This document shows positions 9,738 to 18,961 of a DNA stretch of 64,000 nucleotides, in pieces; positions within the stretch are counted from its first letter, which is position 1, and each line of letters starts with the position of its first letter. The position numbers and the translations under genes are program-made. Source of the DNA: Rhizosaccharibacter radicis (GTDB lineage: Bacteria; Pseudomonadota; Alphaproteobacteria; Acetobacterales; Acetobacteraceae); NCBI GenBank assembly GCA_024508355.1, contig JAMZEJ010000008.1, positions 124,001 through 188,000 of the forward strand, in the 5' to 3' direction. Under the pieces are notes generated by a model, which saw nothing but the letters and a program-made list of their open reading frames with translations, had not been told where the DNA came from and did no database searches.

Positions 9738-10112
9738 TCAACGGCCCAGCTGCTGTTCGATGGTCCTGGTGAAGGGCGTGTCGACGTCCCCGGTGTGCCG
9801 GGTGGTCACCGTCTCGATCAGCACGATCCAGCATTCCTCCTCCGCCACGGGGTTGTGCAGCACGCCTTTTGGCACCACGGCGAAGCCGCCCTCGTCCAGC
9901 ACGATCTCCCGACCGCCTTCGAACTGGATGCGGAGACGACCGCGGACCACGTGGAACAGCTCGTCCTCTTCCTCGTGCCGGTGCCAGGCCAGTTCGCCCT
10001 TCACCTTGGCGACCTTCACGTACTGGTCGTTCACCCGCCCGATCACCCTCGGCGACCAGTATTCGGTCAGCGCCTCCAGCTCGGCCGCCACGTTCAACGC
10101 CATCATCGCCAT
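9738..10112 (-). CDS. Small cupin-domain protein
   Basis: 124-residue single-domain cupin. Cupin motif 1 is clear (ELAWHRHEEEDELFHVVRG, with His-His and Glu metal ligands). Motif 2 is FAVVPKGVLHNPVA, with its histidine. Such proteins bind a divalent metal and act as isomerases, oxygenases or sensors. Substrate cannot be assigned. The ATG at 10112 follows GGGAAAGGG. A longer in-frame reading to 10286 is Arg-rich and unsupported. It is not in an obvious operon. Confidence 0.8.
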   Translation of the reverse strand: MAMMALNVAAELEALTEYWSPRVIGRVNDQYVKVAKVKGELAWHRHEEEDELFHVVRGRLRIQFEGGREIVLDEGGFAVVPKGVLHNPVAEEECWIVLIETVTTRHTGDVDTPFTRTIEQQLGR

Positions 10113-10341
10113 GACCCTTTCCCGGTCGATCACCAAGCGCCGGGCAGGCGGCCCGACCTGCCGGACTATGATCCGGATGACGGCACCGGCATCGGCGGCC
10201 CTCCGCAGACCACCGCCGTCGTCCCGCCGGACGATCCCGCGACGGGCCGCCGCAACCCGGGACGGGATCATCGACGCATCCGGCATTCCGGTCCTGCGAA
10301 ATCGTGCCCCAACCGGACGCGGTCGCCGGCGGCAATCCGGC

Positions 10342-11067
10342 TCAGCCGTTGGGCGGGACCAGGGAAGCCGGCACGCCGGTCCCGTTCGGCGGCACCGAAG
10401 CCATGGGCGTCACGCCCCCGACGTGGGACGTCGGCGGCAGCGCCAGCGTGTCCCGGGCCGCCTCGTCCGCGACGCGGGCGAGCAACTGGCTCAGGGCAGA
10501 GGCCAGCCCCTCGACCGGGTGCGTCGTGCCGGAAGGGAACGGCATGGTGTAGTGCAGGGTCCGCGACCGGAACGGTCCGTCGCCCGGGGGATGCACCGAC
10601 AGGATGGCGGTGATCTCCGCGTCTCCCTGCTCGTTCTCGGCGAACCGCGTCACGTCCAGATCCACGTAGGCCAGGGCCGCGGTGCGGGAGGCGTCGTCCT
10701 GCAGGAACACGTTCACGTCGGGCAGGCGCTGGCGCAGGTCGGCGGCCAGGGTGCGACCGATCATCTCGCCGAGCGGCTCGCCCCAGGCGGCGTCGTCGGC
10801 CATCTTGAGCCGGCCGCCATTGTCGTTGCGCACCACGTGGTCGCGATCGAGATAGGAGCTCACCGACGGAGAATGGATCTCGAGCGTTTCCGGCCCGCCA
10901 TGGGTCGCGGCGCCCGGCCATTCCCGGAGCGTGTAGTAGGTGGGACTGCCGGAGCCGCAGGCGGCGAGCAGGGCCGGCATCAGCATGGCGGCCAGCACCC
11001 CCGTCCGGGGTGTGGGAAAGAAACGGAACATGCTTTCCCTGCCGGCCATGCGATCGGGTCGGATCAT
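10342..11067 (-). CDS. pqiC: PqiC/YmbA-type ABC-transport auxiliary lipoprotein
   Basis: Outer-membrane lipoprotein partner of the PqiAB intermembrane lipid-transport system. It has a lipoprotein signal with lipobox LLAACGSG, followed by the family core (YYTLREWPG, then LDRDHVVRNDNGGRLKMAD and WGEPLGEMIGRTLAADL). 241 residues from the ATG at 11067, which has GAGGA eight bases upstream. An ATG at 11031, after AGGGAAAGC, also works. Third gene of a pqiA-pqiB-pqiC operon, beginning just after the pqiB stop. Confidence 0.85.
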   Translation of the reverse strand: MIRPDRMAGRESMFRFFPTPRTGVLAAMLMPALLAACGSGSPTYYTLREWPGAATHGGPETLEIHSPSVSSYLDRDHVVRNDNGGRLKMADDAAWGEPLGEMIGRTLAADLRQRLPDVNVFLQDDASRTAALAYVDLDVTRFAENEQGDAEITAILSVHPPGDGPFRSRTLHYTMPFPSGTTHPVEGLASALSQLLARVADEAARDTLALPPTSHVGGVTPMASVPPNGTGVPASLVPPNG

Positions 11068-11078
11068 GGGCGGCGTCC

Positions 11079-12815
11079 TCAAGGCTTGCCGCGCCCGAAC
11101 AGCAGGGCGGACGGATGTCGGTTCAGGAAGTCCACGAACAGGCGCAGCGACCGTACGGTGTCGTTGAGCTGGTGCAGCGTCTGCTCGAGGTTGCGGTGGA
11201 AGTCGGATGATCCGCCATACGACGACAGCACGCTGTCGGCATGGGTCACCGCCTGCTGGAGCTGCTGGGTGATCTGCGGCAGGCGCTGCATCAGCGGCGC
11301 CAGCCCCTGGTCCGCGCGGGCGGTCAGGGACTGGGCGTTGCGCAGGGTGGCGTTGAGCTCGCGCAGCGACTGCTTGACGTCCGGTCCGTTGAGGGTGCCG
11401 TCGGCGTGGGCCAGCAGGCTGTTGACGTTGTCGCCGATCTGGTCGAGCGGCATCGCGGCGAGCTTGGCCGACACGGTCGACAGGCTTTCCATGATGCCGC
11501 TGAGACCGCCGCTCTGGCTCGGCAGCACCAGCGCGTTGTCCTCCGTCACCACCTCCACGGGGGGCGCCTTGGGCACGAAGGCCAGCGAGATGATCGACGA
11601 TCCGGTGAGGAGGTTGGAGCTGTCGGTTTCCGCGCGCAGGCCGTTGTTCACCATCGCCTGGGTGATCTGGCGCACCGAACCGGCCTTGATCTCCTCCTCG
11701 GAGAACACGCGCTCGGGCTGGATCTCCATCGCGACCCGCACCCTCACGTCGCCGGTGGTGTTGTTGAGCAGCAGCTTGACGTCGGTGACCGTGCCGACCT
11801 GGAGGCCGAACAGATCCACCGGGCTGCCGACGCCCAGGCCCTTCACCGAATTGCGGAAATAGGTGACGAAGGGCAGCCGCTCGCGATAGCCGGCGGTGTC
11901 CGCGTCTTCCTTGCTGTCGTAGAGCTTGAACACGGCGTTGTCCGGCGCCTCGGGCGCGTCCTTGTCGCGCCGCTGCACCGGAAGCCCGAAGGCGATCCCG
12001 CCCGACAGCACCGCCTGGAGGGACTGCACCTGGATCTTGAGACCGCCGCCGCTGAAATCGGCGCGGATGCCCGACACGTCCCAGAACCGTGTGTCCGCCC
12101 GCAGGTAATGGTCGTACGGCTCGCGGACGAACACCTGCACGGGGATGGGTCCGCGTCCCCCGGGCGGCATCGTGTAGCCCAGCACCTCGCCCACCACCAC
12201 GTCGCGAAAGAACACCGGGGCACCCTCGCTGATGGCGCCGATGGAGCCGGTCATCAGCGTGTAGGTGCGGCCGGGCTCGTCCGACCGGACCCCGGGCGGC
12301 GATTCGGTGCCGGTGAACCGGTCCTGTTCCTCGCCGCCGGGCGCGCCGGGGTCCACGGCGATGAAGGCGCCGGAGACCAGCGTTTCGAGCCCGCTGACGC
12401 TGGCGCCGGTCAGGCGGGGCCGCACCACCCAGAACTGCGCGTTCTTGGTGAGGAAGGGCGCGGCCTGGGCGCTCATCTGCACCTTCACCTCGACCCGGCG
12501 CAGATCCTTGCTGAGCGCGATGGATTCGACGGTGCCGAGGGCCACCGCCTTGTGCTTGACCTGGGTCTGCCCGGCGGTGAGCCCGTCGGCGGTGTCGAAG
12601 GTGATGGTGATGGTGGGGCCGCGATGCGACAGCCCCTTCCAGGCGAGATAGCCGGCGATCCCCACCACGAGGATGGGGATCACCCAGATCAGCGAGAAGC
12701 GCGCCGGGCGCAGCGCCGCCCGCGGCGCCGGATCCCGGTTGTCCTCCGCCCGGGCCGGCTGGGGCGCCGGCGCGTCGTCGCCGTCAGCGCCGGGACGCTC
12801 GTCCTCCCCGCTCAC
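11079..12815 (-). CDS. pqiB: MCE-domain intermembrane transport protein PqiB
   Basis: Inner-membrane anchored periplasmic protein whose stacked MCE rings form a tube for phospholipids between the membranes. 578 residues: an acidic cytoplasmic tail, one membrane helix (FSLIWVIPILVVGIAGYLAW), three MCE domains (about residues 65-160, 180-260 and 305-395), then a long C-terminal helical region that would form the tube. The start is GTG in a GTGA overlap with the pqiA stop, so translation is coupled. Confidence 0.93.
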   Translation of the reverse strand: MSGEDERPGADGDDAPAPQPARAEDNRDPAPRAALRPARFSLIWVIPILVVGIAGYLAWKGLSHRGPTITITFDTADGLTAGQTQVKHKAVALGTVESIALSKDLRRVEVKVQMSAQAAPFLTKNAQFWVVRPRLTGASVSGLETLVSGAFIAVDPGAPGGEEQDRFTGTESPPGVRSDEPGRTYTLMTGSIGAISEGAPVFFRDVVVGEVLGYTMPPGGRGPIPVQVFVREPYDHYLRADTRFWDVSGIRADFSGGGLKIQVQSLQAVLSGGIAFGLPVQRRDKDAPEAPDNAVFKLYDSKEDADTAGYRERLPFVTYFRNSVKGLGVGSPVDLFGLQVGTVTDVKLLLNNTTGDVRVRVAMEIQPERVFSEEEIKAGSVRQITQAMVNNGLRAETDSSNLLTGSSIISLAFVPKAPPVEVVTEDNALVLPSQSGGLSGIMESLSTVSAKLAAMPLDQIGDNVNSLLAHADGTLNGPDVKQSLRELNATLRNAQSLTARADQGLAPLMQRLPQITQQLQQAVTHADSVLSSYGGSSDFHRNLEQTLHQLNDTVRSLRLFVDFLNRHPSALLFGRGKP

Positions 12816-14239
12816 GAAGCGGCCGCTTCAACCGGAGATGCGCGGCGGCCCGAAGCCCGCCCGCGTCCTGCTCGTTCCGTCACGCCGTTCAAACCCGCTG
12901 CATCCCACATCAGTCTCGGATCGAAGCAATTGGCGGCGAAGATGGTCAACACCACCACCGCCGCGAAGGCGAACGCCCCCGGCTCCGCCCGGATGTCGCC
13001 CAGTCCGCCGAATTTCACCAGCGCGATCAGGATGGACACCATGAACACGTCGATCATCGACCAGCGGCCGATGAAGTCCACCAGCCGGTAGAGCCTGGAG
13101 CGGCCCACCAGCCGCCAGGCCGAACCCCGCCAGGTGCACCAGCACATGATCGCCAGGCTGACGATCTTGAGGATCGGCACGGTGATGCTGGCGAAGAACA
13201 CCAGCAGGGCGAGCGGCAGCATCCCCGCCTCGTACAGCTCCACCACCCCCGACAGGATGGTGTGCCCGCCGCCGCGGTTGAGCTTCACGATGGTCATCAC
13301 CGGATAAAGGTTCGCCGGGATGTAGAGGATCACCGCGCTGGCCAGCAGGGCCACGGTGCGCTGCAGGCTCTGCGACTTCCGGCTGCGCACGAGGCCGCCG
13401 CAGCGAGGGCACTCGCCCAGCAGGCGCCGGCGCGGGATCGGATAGGGAGCCGCGCACACGAGGCCGCATCCCACGCACGACACCATGTGGTCCACCTGCG
13501 GCAACGTCTCGGCGGTGCAGCCGGTGGTGTCCACCAGCACGGGGCGACCGTTGACGCGTCTGGTGGTGCTGGCGACCCGCCGGCGCTGCCAGATCATCTC
13601 GGTGTCGAGCGTCGAATCCGTCGCCGCCATGCTGAACAGCAGGGCGGCCAGAGCCCACACCGCCGCGCCGATGGTGACGGTCGCGAGGTCGATCAGCTTG
13701 GTGTAGGCGACGAACACGCCCAGCATGTAGACCTCGATCATCGACCAGGGCCGCAGCCGCTCGTACCAGCGCAGCAGCATGGGCGCCCATCCCGGCAGGC
13801 ACGGGCGCGACGCCGCGTACAGGATCAGCAGCATCAGCCCGATGGCGAGGGCCGGTGCCAGCGCGGTGGCGAACCCCACCAGCAGCCCCAGCATGGTCCA
13901 GTTCTCGTGCATGAACTCGGCCGGTCCGGTGAGCAGCGTCACCGTCCGGCTGCGGCCGTACAGGTCGAAGGTCATCAAGGGCGACGCCATCGCCACCACG
14001 TAGAGCACGGTCGAGGTCAGGGTGAAGGCCAGGGGCGTGGATACCCGCGGGTTGGTGCGACGGCGCCCGATCTGCGCCCCGCAGCGCTGGCAGCTCGCCA
14101 CCTGTCCCGGCTCCAGCTCCGGCAGATGTTGGAAGAAGCCGCAGGAATGGCACTCGCAGGCCGTGTCGATCACGGCGATGCGCGGATGCGCCGTGACCGA
14201 GGTGGCGACGCGTGCGGTCTTGCGCGGAGCGGGCGGCAT
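12812..14239 (-). CDS. pqiA: Paraquat-inducible protein A (PqiA), inner-membrane
   Basis: Membrane partner of PqiB in lipid trafficking. 475 residues carrying two copies of the PqiA domain. Each begins with a four-cysteine zinc-ribbon-like segment (CECHSCGFF ... CQRCG, and CVGCGLVC ... CPRCGG) followed by four membrane helices. The conserved YGRSRTVTLLTG and GGGHTILSGVVELYEAG loops mark the family. The frame stays open back into tRNA-Thr, so a start inside is required. ATG 14239 is chosen, 14302 is possible, and neither has a strong ribosome site. Confidence 0.9.
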   Translation of the reverse strand: MPPAPRKTARVATSVTAHPRIAVIDTACECHSCGFFQHLPELEPGQVASCQRCGAQIGRRRTNPRVSTPLAFTLTSTVLYVVAMASPLMTFDLYGRSRTVTLLTGPAEFMHENWTMLGLLVGFATALAPALAIGLMLLILYAASRPCLPGWAPMLLRWYERLRPWSMIEVYMLGVFVAYTKLIDLATVTIGAAVWALAALLFSMAATDSTLDTEMIWQRRRVASTTRRVNGRPVLVDTTGCTAETLPQVDHMVSCVGCGLVCAAPYPIPRRRLLGECPRCGGLVRSRKSQSLQRTVALLASAVILYIPANLYPVMTIVKLNRGGGHTILSGVVELYEAGMLPLALLVFFASITVPILKIVSLAIMCWCTWRGSAWRLVGRSRLYRLVDFIGRWSMIDVFMVSILIALVKFGGLGDIRAEPGAFAFAAVVVLTIFAANCFDPRLMWDAAGLNGVTERAGRGRASGRRASPVEAAAS

Positions 14240-14420
14240 GCGGCGCTTATGGTCCTCACGGCTGGGTCTGGGTGAAACGGCGGAGCTTTCCGGGACCGCC
14301 ATGCGCGCGAAACGCGGGCGCCGGAGAAGCCGGTCGATCGTGGCCGGGCGCCACCGCAAGCGCTTCGCCGCCGCGCATGTTGCAGGCCGCCGCCGGGTTT
14401 TGTATAGCCACCGCGGCGAT

Positions 14421-14495
<75 letters not shown>

Positions 14496-14522
14496 CGCTG
14501 TTTCCCCATGCCCATCGGCCGA

Positions 14523-16445
14523 TCACCGATTGCCGGCCTCCGGACCGATGCGGCGGCGAAGGCTTTCCAGCGCCATTCCGTCCAGCGGGCCGCTCAGATA
14601 GGTCCCGGTGGCGCTGTCGACCTCCAGGCGCCGCAGCCGGTCGAGCTGGTCGCGCGTTTCCACCCCGTGGGCCAGCAAAGGTGCTCGGAGCGACCGGGCG
14701 AACAGCACGGTGGTCCGCAGCAGGATCGAATCCTCCGACGCGTCGGCGGCCAGCAGTTCCGGTTCCAGGTGCAGCCTGGTCAGCGGCAGCCTAAGCAGGC
14801 GCTGCAGCACGATTCCTTCCAGCCCGACCCGCACCCCGATGCCGAGCCCGAGCTCGCGCAGCCGATGCAGCGCCTCCAGCTCCACCAGCACCTCGGGGGC
14901 CTGCAACACGAGCTCGCAATCGAGCGGATCGGCGCCGCTGAGCCGGAGCAGGCGGCGCACCACCTCCAGCGCGCCGACATCGGCCAGCAGGCCGGCATGG
15001 ATGGTGGCCCCGAACACGGGCCGTGGCCGGAGGGCGGTACGCTCCGCCCCGTCCCGCCACGCCGCCGCTTCCCGGAAGGCGATCCCGAGCGCCTGAAACG
15101 CCGCGTCCGGTCCGGTTGCCATGCCGTTGATCCCGGCAGCCGCTCCCGGAGGCGGCAAGCCCGAGCGTGCCGCTTCCGCACCACTTCCCCGCGGAGGGAG
15201 GGCCGGGCCCTGCCAGTCCTGGGCCGCCGATGAGGATGCCGTTCCGGAGCCCGGCGGGGCCGGCGGCGGCCATTGCGTCCAGGCCCCGACGAACTGCCCG
15301 GACAGGAGGGCGAACGCCGGCGAGAACAGGGTTCCCGCCATGGGGAACCGGGCATGCCGCGCCGGCGGCGTCGCCGGCGGCGGACCCGGATCGGTGCTGA
15401 ACATCATGAACGATCCCGGGCGCGAAAGCTCGGCCGCGTCGCCGCGCCGGGAGTGCGGCGCCTGCCGGCCCGCGCTCTTGGCGGCATACATGGCCAGATC
15501 GGCCCGGTGCAGCAGGTCGGACGGCAGGGCGCCATGGGCCGGATACAGGGCGCATCCGATGCTGGCGCTGATCTGCACCTCCGCCGATCCCACCCGGAAC
15601 GGCTCGCGCATGTTGGCCAGCAGGCGCTGCGCGAAGGCGCGGGCATCGGCCTCCGAGCCGGCGCCTACCTGCACCGCCGCAAGCTCGTCGCCGCCCAGGC
15701 GCACCACGATGTCGAAGCGCCGGCACCCCCGGCACAGCCGTTCCGCCACCTGCTGCAGCAGCTGGTCGCCGTCGCGGTGGCCGAAGCGGTCGTTGATCGC
15801 CTTGAACCCGTCCAGGTCGATCATGTGGATGGCGAAGCTGTCGATCCCCACCCGCCCCGGCGCCAGCTCCGCCATCCAGTCGTCGAGATAGCGGCGGTTC
15901 GGCAGCCCGGTCAGGGTGTCGGTATAGGCCAGCGCGTGCAGCCGGCGTGCTTCCTGTTCGGTCTCGCCGGCCCGGCGCGCGAAGTGCTGCGCCTCGTTCC
16001 GCTCGCGCGCGATGCGCTGGGCGAGGCTCAGCTTCAGCCTGAGCAGCGAGGGCTCGAACGGCACCGCCAGCACGTCGTCCGCGCCGTGCTCGGCAGCCCA
16101 GACGAGATCCTCGCCGGCCGCGACCAGCAGCAACACGAAGGGCGACGAGAAGGCCGGCCGATCACCCCGCAGGAAGCGCAGCAGCCGCACCGCGTCCGCG
16201 CGACCGCCCCGGCAATCCACCACCGCCAGCTGGCAGGCGGGAAGCGCCGACAGGTCGCGCGGCAGTTCCGGCCGCACATCCAGCGAAAGCTCTTTCCAGC
16301 AGGCCCGGATCTCGTCCGACAACAAGGTGAGCACGGCGTCCGCCGGGCCGAGCAGGAGTCCGGTCACCACCAAAGAATTCCGTCGCCGCGTTTCCCGAAG
16401 ATCGCTCGCTCCCACGTCCTGCGGGAACGAAGGCACGCTCATCAT
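14523..16445 (-). CDS. GGDEF protein with degenerate receiver and EAL-like domains
   Basis: Predicted cyclic-di-GMP signalling protein of 640 residues. Residues ~20-140 resemble a receiver (VVDCRGG keeps an Asp at the phosphorylation site, but the usual Lys is replaced in LAVPFEP). A coiled region leads to a GGDEF domain with signature RLGGDELAAV and an intact RxxD inhibitory site (RRFD). After a ~90-residue Pro/Ala/Gly linker comes an EAL-like domain with no EAL triad and no DDFGTGYS-type loop. Only fragments such as LLAHGVETRDQL survive. I infer a possible cyclase or a c-di-GMP binder, not a phosphodiesterase. The start is uncertain, with no good ribosome site. Confidence 0.82.
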   Translation of the reverse strand: MMSVPSFPQDVGASDLRETRRRNSLVVTGLLLGPADAVLTLLSDEIRACWKELSLDVRPELPRDLSALPACQLAVVDCRGGRADAVRLLRFLRGDRPAFSSPFVLLLVAAGEDLVWAAEHGADDVLAVPFEPSLLRLKLSLAQRIARERNEAQHFARRAGETEQEARRLHALAYTDTLTGLPNRRYLDDWMAELAPGRVGIDSFAIHMIDLDGFKAINDRFGHRDGDQLLQQVAERLCRGCRRFDIVVRLGGDELAAVQVGAGSEADARAFAQRLLANMREPFRVGSAEVQISASIGCALYPAHGALPSDLLHRADLAMYAAKSAGRQAPHSRRGDAAELSRPGSFMMFSTDPGPPPATPPARHARFPMAGTLFSPAFALLSGQFVGAWTQWPPPAPPGSGTASSSAAQDWQGPALPPRGSGAEAARSGLPPPGAAAGINGMATGPDAAFQALGIAFREAAAWRDGAERTALRPRPVFGATIHAGLLADVGALEVVRRLLRLSGADPLDCELVLQAPEVLVELEALHRLRELGLGIGVRVGLEGIVLQRLLRLPLTRLHLEPELLAADASEDSILLRTTVLFARSLRAPLLAHGVETRDQLDRLRRLEVDSATGTYLSGPLDGMALESLRRRIGPEAGNR

Positions 16446-16558
16446 GGCAGGAAACCCGCCCGACGCCATCCCGCCCGGGCGGGGATGCGCCAGTGCGCCC
16501 GCCCCTCCCACCCCCGGCGCGGGCCCGCACCCTCATCGGGACGGCCGGCGGGGGTGGC

Positions 16559-17083
16559 TCAGGCCGGAAACGTCACCGCCGCCCGGCAGCGCGCAGGGCG
16601 CATCAAATCACCCAGACGCACCGGACGAAACTCCCGCGCGTCCACGCCCACATCGAATTGCCGGGCGAGCGGCGCCAGCCGGCCGTGCGAATGCCCGTGC
16701 AGATTGACCGCGCCGCGGTGCATGTCGCGCCAGGACCGGAGCGGATAATGGCAAAGCACCAGCAGGCGCCCGTCCTGTTCCAGCTCCACGTACGGGGAGA
16801 CCGACGCCCAGCAGGACAGAGCGGCCACGCCCGGCCCGTCATTGTTGCCGGGCACCAGGTGCTTGCGGCCGGGCAGCGCCTCGATCAGCGCCGCGACCTT
16901 TTCCGGGGAAAGACCGACCGCCACGTCCCCCAGGTGCCAGACCTCGTCGTCCGGCGCGACGATGTCGCGCCAGCGCGCGATCATCGCGGCGTCGGTCTCG
17001 GCGAGGCTGCCGAAAGGCCGGCGGAACAGCCCCCGCGCGCCACCGTGTCCCCAATGGGTGTCGGCGGTGAAGAAGACGGCCAA
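16559..17083 (-). CDS. Calcineurin-like metallophosphoesterase
   Basis: 174-residue single-domain phosphoesterase with the dinuclear-metal motifs in order: FTADTHWGH, HLGDVAVG, VPGNNDG, LCHYPLRSW and NLHGHSHGRL. The size and motif set resemble the small YfcE/phage-type members. The natural substrate (phosphodiester or phosphomonoester) cannot be read from sequence. It ends 113 bases before the GGDEF gene and begins 15 bases after the aldo/keto reductase stop, so the latter two are probably co-transcribed. Confidence 0.85.
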   Translation of the reverse strand: MAVFFTADTHWGHGGARGLFRRPFGSLAETDAAMIARWRDIVAPDDEVWHLGDVAVGLSPEKVAALIEALPGRKHLVPGNNDGPGVAALSCWASVSPYVELEQDGRLLVLCHYPLRSWRDMHRGAVNLHGHSHGRLAPLARQFDVGVDAREFRPVRLGDLMRPARCRAAVTFPA

Positions 17084-17098
17084 GCCGGACCGCGGTGG

Positions 17099-18079
17099 CT
17101 AGAAACCCGCCACCGGGTGCGGGACATAGGGCGCTTCCAGGGCCTCCACGTCGTCCGGCGACAATTCCAGTTCGAGCGCCGCCAGCGCGTCCTGGAGATG
17201 GTGCGGCTTGGACGCTCCGATGATGGGGCTGGTGATGCCGGGCTTGTTCAGCAGCCAGGCCAGCGACACCGCGGTGCGGCTGGTGCCGAGCCGGCCGGCC
17301 ACCTCGCCCACCGCGTCGATCACCCGACGATCGGCCTCGCGCGTCGCCTCGTAGAGCTTGCCGCCGAACTTGTCCGTGCGCAGCCGGTCGGTCTGCTCGG
17401 CATCGAACGGGCGGGCGAGCCGGCCGCGCGCCAGCGGGCTCCACGGGATCACGCCGATGCCTTCCTCGCGGCACAATCCCAGCATCTCCCGCTCCTCCTC
17501 GCGGTAGAGCAGGTTCACGTGGTTCTGCATGGACACGAATCGCGTCCAGCCGTGGACGCGCGACAGGTACAGGGCCTTGCAGAACTGCCAGACGAACATC
17601 GAGGACGCGCCGACATAGCGGGCCTTGCCGGCCTTCACGACGTCGTGGAGCGCTTCCAGCGTTTCCTCGATCGGCGTGGTCGGGTCGAAACGATGGATCT
17701 GGTAGAGATCGACATAGTCGGTGCCCAGACGCTTCAGGGACTGGTCGATCTCCGTCATGATCGCCTTGCGCGACAGGCCGTGGCCGTTGGGATCCTCGCG
17801 CATCGCGCCGTGCACCTTGGTCGCCAGCACGATCTCGTCGCGGCGGCCGAAATCGCGCAGCGCGCGGCCCACGATCTCCTCGCTGGTGCCGTCGGAATAC
17901 ACGTTCGCCGTGTCGAAGAAATTGATGCCGGCTTCCAGCGCCTGCCGGATGAAGGGCCGGCTTCGTTCTTCGTCCAGGGTCCATTCATGGGCGCCGCGAT
18001 CGGGCACCCCGTAGGTCATGCAGCCGAGGCACAGGCGGGATACCTTGAGGCCGGACTGGCCGAGACGGGCATATTCCAT
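17099..18079 (-). CDS. Aldo/keto reductase
   Basis: NADPH-dependent carbonyl reductase of the AKR superfamily (YajO/IolS-like), 326 residues. The catalytic tetrad is complete: Asp and Tyr in FDTANVYSDG, Lys in LATKVHG, His in YQIHRFDP. The C-terminal cofactor part reads ITSPIIGASKPHHLQDAL. The start ATG follows GGAGAC, and an upstream in-frame stretch is discarded. Substrate unknown. Neighbour of pdxJ, but 123 bases separate them. Confidence 0.9.
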   Translation of the reverse strand: MEYARLGQSGLKVSRLCLGCMTYGVPDRGAHEWTLDEERSRPFIRQALEAGINFFDTANVYSDGTSEEIVGRALRDFGRRDEIVLATKVHGAMREDPNGHGLSRKAIMTEIDQSLKRLGTDYVDLYQIHRFDPTTPIEETLEALHDVVKAGKARYVGASSMFVWQFCKALYLSRVHGWTRFVSMQNHVNLLYREEEREMLGLCREEGIGVIPWSPLARGRLARPFDAEQTDRLRTDKFGGKLYEATREADRRVIDAVGEVAGRLGTSRTAVSLAWLLNKPGITSPIIGASKPHHLQDALAALELELSPDDVEALEAPYVPHPVAGF

Positions 18080-18202
18080 GGAAACGTCTCCGAAAGGTCG
18101 GATGAACAGGAAACGGCGCACGCAGCCCGGAGCGGCACCCCGAATGGGCACCGCCGGGCAACGGCCCGGACGATGGGCCGCCTGACCGGGGACGGGGTCC
18201 GG

Positions 18203-18961
18203 TCAGCGCCCCGCCGCGCGGGCGTCGGCGATCAATCCCCGCATGCGGGCGATCACGGCCGGCAGCCCGTCCAGGATCGCGCGACCGATCAGGAAATGCC
18301 CGATATTGAGCTCCCGGATCTCGGGAATGGCCGCCACCGCCGTCACGTTGTCGAAATCCAGCCCGTGGCCGGCATGGACCTCCAGCGCCAGCGACGCCGC
18401 CAGCGACGCGCCCTCCCGCAGCCGGGCGATCTCGTCCGGATGCTGCTCGGCGTAGCGGCCGGTATGCAGCTCCACCACCGGCGCGCCGAGCGCCGCCGCT
18501 GCCCGGATCTGCGCCGGGTCGGGGTCGATGAACAACGACACCCGGATCCCGGCCTCGCCCAGCGAGCGCACCACCGGCCCGAGCGTGTCCCGATGGCCCG
18601 CGACGTCCAGACCGCCTTCCGTGGTCAGCTCGGCGCGCCGTTCGGGCACCAGGCAGACCGCGTGCGGCCGCGCCGCGCGGGCGATCTCCACCATCTCGGG
18701 CGTCGCCGCCATCTCCAGATTGATCGGCGCCCGCCCCCCGAGCGCCTCGCCCATGCGGCGAAGATCGTCGTCCCGGATGTGGCGGCGGTCCTCGCGCAGA
18801 TGCAGGGTGATGCCGTCGACGCCGTGCGCCACCGCCAGCAGCGCCGCCGCCACCGGATCAGGCTCGCGGCCGCCCCGCGCGTTGCGCACGGTGGCGACGT
18901 GATCGACGTTGAGCCCGAGCCGGCAGGGCGGTCCCGCCGAGGCGAACGGCGACGCGTTCAT
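18203..18961 (-). CDS. pdxJ: Pyridoxine 5'-phosphate synthase
   Basis: Condenses 1-deoxyxylulose-5-phosphate with the PdxA product to pyridoxine phosphate, the closing step of DXP-dependent vitamin B6 synthesis. 252-residue TIM barrel: [17 protein letters not shown] at the start, [14 protein letters not shown] in the middle, and the phosphate-binding end [13 protein letters not shown]. The start overlaps the pdxA stop by 4 bases (ATGA), so two consecutive enzymes of one pathway are translationally coupled. Confidence 0.96.
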   Translation of the reverse strand: MNASPFASAGPPCRLGLNVDHVATVRNARGGREPDPVAAALLAVAHGVDGITLHLREDRRHIRDDDLRRMGEALGGRAPINLEMAATPEMVEIARAARPHAVCLVPERRAELTTEGGLDVAGHRDTLGPVVRSLGEAGIRVSLFIDPDPAQIRAAAALGAPVVELHTGRYAEQHPDEIARLREGASLAASLALEVHAGHGLDFDNVTAVAAIPEIRELNIGHFLIGRAILDGLPAVIARMRGLIADARAAGR

